Assembly (NCBI GenBank): GCA_937949555.1
Contig: CALEDV010000071.1
Location: 1 to 34,880, forward strand
Direction of reading: 5' to 3'
DNA from: an uncultured bacterium
Lineage (GTDB): Bacteria; Nitrospirota; Thermodesulfovibrionia; Thermodesulfovibrionales; Dissulfurispiraceae
Length of the DNA: 34,880 nucleotides
Part shown: positions 31,710 to 34,880 of the stretch, piece after piece
Layout: each line of letters begins with the position of its first letter
Position numbering within the stretch: position 1 is the stretch's first letter
The notes under the pieces: generated by a model
Databases searched by the model: none
What the model was told of the DNA's origin: nothing
What the model saw: the letters and a program-made list of their open reading frames with translations, nothing else
Program-made: the position numbers and the translations under genes

Positions 31710-33824
31710 ATGATTACCATCAATGAACTCCTTGAGACGGTCATTTCCTACAATCAAAGGGCTGACCTTTCGGTAATCAAAAAGGCCTATGTCTTCTCCC
31801 GTGAGGCCCATTGTACCCAAAAGAGAATTGAGGGACTGCCATACATATATCACCCCCTATCAGTAGGCAAGATCCTTTCACAAATGAGGCTTGATACAGC
31901 CACAATAGCAGCAGGCTTGCTCCACGACACCGTTGAAGATACTGGCATCTCCACTGAAGACATAAGGAATATGTTTGGTTCAGAGATAGCCTTTCTTGTA
32001 GATTCCCTTACCAAGCTCAACAAGGTAGAATTCAAAACCAAAGAGGAGGCACAGACTGAAAACTTTAGGAAGATGCTCCTTGCGATGTCAAAGGATGTCA
32101 GGGTTGTGCTAATCAAGTTTGCTGACAGATTACACAACATGAGAACCCTTGTCCACCTTTCTGAGGAAAAGCGAAAGAGGATTGCCCAGGAAACCCTTGA
32201 CATATATGCGCCCCTTGCAAACCGACTTGGCATAGGATGGCTTAGGATTGAGTTAGAAGACCTATGTTTTAAGGCTATTATGCCTGACCTTTACTCACAA
32301 CTTGAGAAGAAGGTTGCAAAGAGAAAGGAGGAACAGGAGTCCTACATAAATGAGGTCAAAAACATAATATCCGCAAAGATTGCCGAGGCTGGAATCCCTG
32401 CAAAGATCAAGGGAAGGGTAAAACACTTTTATGGAATTTATCAGAAGATGACCACACAGAAGATCTCCTTTGAGCAGGTTCATGATGTAATTGGATTGAG
32501 GATCAAAACAGACACTATTGCCCACTGTTATGACATACTTGGCATAGTGCATTCCCTATGGCCCTTAGTGCCTGGCAGGTTCAAAGACTTTATTAGTCTG
32601 CCAAAATCAAACATGTATCAGTCTCTGCATACCACTATTGTAGGACCGGGAGGAGACAGGGTAGAGTTTCAGATCAGAACTGAGGAGATGGATGAGATTG
32701 CAGAAGAGGGTATTGCCGCCCACTGGAGATACAAAGAGAAGGATAGCATTGATGCAAAGAACACAAAATTTATTGCCTGGCTCAGGGACCTTGTAAAAGA
32801 TGTATCAGACTCTAAAGAATTCTTGGAGGCCTTTAAGGGCGAGGTCATACCTGAAACGGTATATGTATTTACACCAAAGGGAGATATTAAAGAACTTCAA
32901 CAGGGCTCTACACCTGTGGACTTTGCCTATAGTGTACACACAGAAGTAGGACATCGCTGCGTTGGAGCCAAAGTAAATGGCAGGATAGTCCCGCTAAGAT
33001 ATAAGCTGCACAGCGGAGATGTGGTGGAAATTATTACATCATCCTCTCATGCTCCAAGCAAAGACTGGATAAAGTTTGTTGCAACCCAAAGGGCAAAGAG
33101 CAAGATAAAACAATGGATAAAGACCGAAGAAAGGGCAAAGAGTTTAGAGCTGGGGACAAAGCTCTTAGAAGATGAACTCAGAAGAAACGGGGCTCCCCTT
33201 GCCCTTTTGAGATCAGATAAGATGTTGGATGTAGCAAAAAGCCTTAGCCTGTCAACCTTAGAAGACCTTTTTGTAGATGTAGGATACGGAAAGATCTCTG
33301 CCCATCAAGCCCTTAACCGATTGTTACCCTCTAAACAAGAAAACCAAACTAAACAAAAAACACCCAAAAAGCCTGCAAGTCCCAAGAAAAGCATAATTAA
33401 TATTAAGGGTATTGACAATGTGCTCTATACTATTGCCAAATGCTGCCTTCCAGTGCCAGGGGACGAGGCGGCAGGATTTATTACCAGAGGCAAGGGAATA
33501 ACTATACACAGAAAGGACTGTAAGAACCTTGAACGGCTCGCCTTTGACAACCAAAGGCTGATAGAGGTCAAGTGGAGCAACGATATAGAAATACAGTCAG
33601 AGGCAAGGCTATTTATTGAAAGTGTTGACCGTCCAGGGATACTTGCCAATCTAAGCGCCTTAATTTCCGCCCAGGATGTGAATATTACCTTTATAAAGGC
33701 ATCCCTATCCCATGATAAAAACGCCCTTATAGACCTTACCGTGGAGATAAGAAACAGCGCTCAGCTAAACAATCTAATCAATAAAATTCAGCAGATGGAA
33801 GGCATCATAAAGGTAAAGAGATGA
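31710..33824 (+). CDS. rel: Bifunctional (p)ppGpp synthetase/hydrolase
   Basis: A 704-residue Rel/SpoT enzyme of the stringent response. Order of domains: HD hydrolase (about 25-190) with HPLSVGKIL and LLHDTVED; synthetase (about 230-345) with VHDVIGLRI, GRFKDFI (RxKD, the mark of bifunctional enzymes) and SLHTTIVGPGG; TGS (about 385-445, VYVFTPKGDIKEL); Cys-containing domain with CCLPVPGDEAAG; and a C-terminal ACT domain (about 630-704, SVDRPGILANLSALI). The start MITINELLETVISYN matches the family. It begins 62 bases from divergent murA with no ribosome-binding site, and the TATAAT position suggests a leaderless mRNA. Confidence 0.97.
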   Translation: MITINELLETVISYNQRADLSVIKKAYVFSREAHCTQKRIEGLPYIYHPLSVGKILSQMRLDTATIAAGLLHDTVEDTGISTEDIRNMFGSEIAFLVDSLTKLNKVEFKTKEEAQTENFRKMLLAMSKDVRVVLIKFADRLHNMRTLVHLSEEKRKRIAQETLDIYAPLANRLGIGWLRIELEDLCFKAIMPDLYSQLEKKVAKRKEEQESYINEVKNIISAKIAEAGIPAKIKGRVKHFYGIYQKMTTQKISFEQVHDVIGLRIKTDTIAHCYDILGIVHSLWPLVPGRFKDFISLPKSNMYQSLHTTIVGPGGDRVEFQIRTEEMDEIAEEGIAAHWRYKEKDSIDAKNTKFIAWLRDLVKDVSDSKEFLEAFKGEVIPETVYVFTPKGDIKELQQGSTPVDFAYSVHTEVGHRCVGAKVNGRIVPLRYKLHSGDVVEIITSSSHAPSKDWIKFVATQRAKSKIKQWIKTEERAKSLELGTKLLEDELRRNGAPLALLRSDKMLDVAKSLSLSTLEDLFVDVGYGKISAHQALNRLLPSKQENQTKQKTPKKPASPKKSIINIKGIDNVLYTIAKCCLPVPGDEAAGFITRGKGITIHRKDCKNLERLAFDNQRLIEVKWSNDIEIQSEARLFIESVDRPGILANLSALISAQDVNITFIKASLSHDKNALIDLTVEIRNSAQLNNLINKIQQMEGIIKVKR

Positions 33825-33868
33825 TTTGACAGCTTATTGGAAATAATGCGACAATATGTGTTCAGTTT

Positions 33869-33942
<74 letters not shown>

Positions 33943-33947
33943 TTTAT

Positions 33948-34023
33948 GGTGGGCGTAGCTCAATGGCAGAGCGCTGGACTGTGGCTCCAGTTGTTGCGGG
34001 TTCGAGCCCCGTCGCCCACCCCA
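33948..34023 (+). tRNA. tRNA-His (anticodon GTG)
   Basis: Acceptor GTGGGCG pairs with CGCCCAC; the extra G at position -1 (33948) faces C73 (34020), as required for tRNA-His. The anticodon loop CTGTGGC gives GTG. CCA is encoded (34021-34023), unlike the two Arg tRNAs in this window. Confidence 0.97.
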
Positions 34024-34257
34024 TTTTAGACTCCCACTTGTATAAAAGATGCTATTGCAAGGTATATTCAAGCTTTCCTTGATTTAGTGATAGGCTCTGA
34101 AGTGTCAATTGTATTTTACGATCTACAACCCCCTTGCTGTTAAACCACAAACTCTTTACCTCTGATATCCAATTCAATAAAGAACGCAAGGCCCTTAAGG
34201 GCAAGTCTATAAGAGAGATTGCATATACAATGAGCCTATCAAAGAAAATCAGTTGTA

Positions 34258-34279
34258 GGGGCAACCCCTGTGGTTGCCC
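34258..34279. repeat. REP-like palindrome
   Basis: GGGCAACC (34259-34266), loop CCTGT, GGTTGCCC (34272-34279), preceded by GTAG. Palindromes of the form GTAGGGGCRACC...GGTYGCCC are widespread dispersed repeats in many bacterial genomes. Only one copy is present here. Confidence 0.5.
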
Positions 34280-34300
34280 AAACCATGGCATCAACCTTCA

Positions 34301-34370
34301 TGTCATTGCTGTGAAGGCAGGAATACATATCCTTATATTCTTTTTGATTCCCCTTTGCACGGCAATGACA
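34301..34370. repeat. Degenerate inverted repeat, about 24-bp arms
   Basis: The left arm begins TGTCATTGCTGTG (34301) and reads on to GGAAT (34324). The right arm (34347-34370), read on the minus strand, is TGTCATTGCCGTG and reads on to GGAATC. The arms match at most positions with about 22 bases between them. This resembles the common dispersed GTCATT...GGAATC repeats of bacteria, here degenerate. Confidence 0.5.
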
Positions 34371-34645
34371 GGCAGTCCTAGTCGTAACCCCTCCCGATCG
34401 GAAGGCCAGTTAGAGCAGTAGAGCAGAAGAAAAGTAGTTAATAGGGAAGATAATTTATTTTTGTAACAAAACAACTGCACTATCCATTTATCTACAGCAA
34501 TCACTAGGGCACCGTAAAAAGGCCTTTATTTCTTGTATCGACTATTTAGGGCTTTGCCAGCCCTATTGACTTGGAATCATAAAAGAACCTACTGCTTTCT
34601 TGTGCCCTAAATGACAGGGGAAAGGGCAAAGAGTGCAAGATTTGA

Positions 34646-34651
34646 TATAAT
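34646..34651 (+). promoter_or_regulatory. -10 box of the last gene
   Basis: TATAAT 38 bases before the ATG of the final partial gene. A -35 box is not evident, so a weak or activator-dependent promoter is possible. Confidence 0.4.
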
Positions 34652-34688
34652 ATAGGGCATAAATCTCTAAAAGGAGGGAGGGTTTATT

Positions 34689-34880
34689 ATGGAAGAAGGC
34701 AAACAGACCTTGATGACAGAGAAGGCTGCCATAGATGTATTAGTAGCCAATATAATACCAACCACTAAGTATATTGAGAATCGATTTGACATGATGCAGA
34801 TTCAGATAGATGAGGTAAAGTCAGATATAAGGGATGTAAAGGAAGACATAAAGGCCCTTGAAAGCAGGGTAGAAAAACGT
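34689..34880 (+). CDS. Coiled-coil protein, N-terminal part (cut by window end)
   Basis: The first 64 residues of a protein beginning MEEGKQTLMTEKAAIDVL. From about residue 31 on, heptad-spaced hydrophobic residues (FDMMQIQIDEVKSDIRDVKE) and alternating charge predict a parallel coiled coil. ATG is preceded by AAAAGGAGGGAGG, a strong ribosome-binding site, and by a TATAAT box. No domain is recognisable yet; the rest lies outside the window. Confidence 0.7.
   Translation, partial: MEEGKQTLMTEKAAIDVLVANIIPTTKYIENRFDMMQIQIDEVKSDIRDVKEDIKALESRVEKR

Larger units (their letters stand above)
34024..34688. other. 660-bp spacer with palindromic repeats, no supported gene
   Basis: ORFs here (for example 34134-34421 plus and 34052-34294 minus) lack ribosome-binding sites and run through palindromes, so I do not accept them. 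The stretch holds a 12-bp palindrome GCCCTTAAGGGC at 34191-34202, two REP-like inverted repeats listed separately and a hairpin TAGGGCT-TTGCC-AGCCCTA at 34547-34565. Its base composition and patchwork look like eroded repeat DNA downstream of the tRNA genes. Confidence 0.5.

Noticed and set aside
34134-34421. A 95-codon ORF with a faint helix-turn-helix look after tRNA-His
   Set aside because: It runs through two palindromic repeats, lacks a ribosome-binding site and has mixed composition, so it is probably chance.
34547-34565. The TAGGGCT/AGCCCTA hairpin as a terminator
   Set aside because: No T-run follows on either strand at proper distance, and no gene ends just upstream.

Overview
The window comes from an AT-leaning, flagellated, free-living Gram-negative-type bacterium. 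Genes are packed tightly and many start by overlapping the previous stop (ATGA) or with GTG or TTG. Arg codons are mostly AGG/AGA. A lipoprotein signal, class A PBP, MurA and flagellar genes point to a diderm. A DUF134/NifX-like pair, a T. maritima-like pro-enzyme SpeD and FlbT/FlaF next to TPR-glycosyltransferase genes would fit Nitrospirota or a related deep lineage. That placement is an inference, not something the sequence proves.

Region 1 (1-3003) carries a CDF metal exporter flanked by decayed or unrecognised short ORFs. A minus-strand cluster follows: a NifX-like iron-molybdenum-cofactor-binding protein, a truncated TehA/SLAC1-type (TDT) transporter and a DUF134 regulator. A TATAAT box overlaps a perfect 20-bp palindrome in front of this cluster.

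Region 2 (3186-11609) looks like one long operon: an SPFH protein with three zinc ribbons, a second zinc-ribbon protein, a PomA/MotA-like and MotB stator pair, a PilZ protein, a second (orphan) MotA, a duplicated-domain lipoprotein and alaS. This SPFH/zinc-ribbon/stator/PilZ arrangement is the strongest candidate for an undescribed system. A YkgJ-type cysteine-cluster protein lies convergent to it.

Region 3 (12791-18291) is a second plus-strand run: a P2-type cation ATPase, mnmA, a MOSC protein, a MogA/MoaB-type molybdopterin adenylyltransferase and CcdA.

Region 4 (18347-24704) is a flagellin module. It has a sigma-28-like promoter, a long leader with an inverted repeat, flagellin, an intrinsic terminator, flbT, flaF and two large TPR-glycosyltransferase proteins that probably modify flagellin. 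Together with region 2 it makes motility the main theme of the window.

Region 5 (24878-34880) is housekeeping: tRNA-Arg(ACG), citrate synthase, speD-speE on the minus strand, pbpC convergent with murA, an apparently leaderless rel (ppGpp synthase/hydrolase), tRNA-Arg(TCT), tRNA-His, a 660-bp spacer with palindromic repeats, and the start of a coiled-coil protein cut by the window end. I saw no intact insertion sequence, prophage or CRISPR array.
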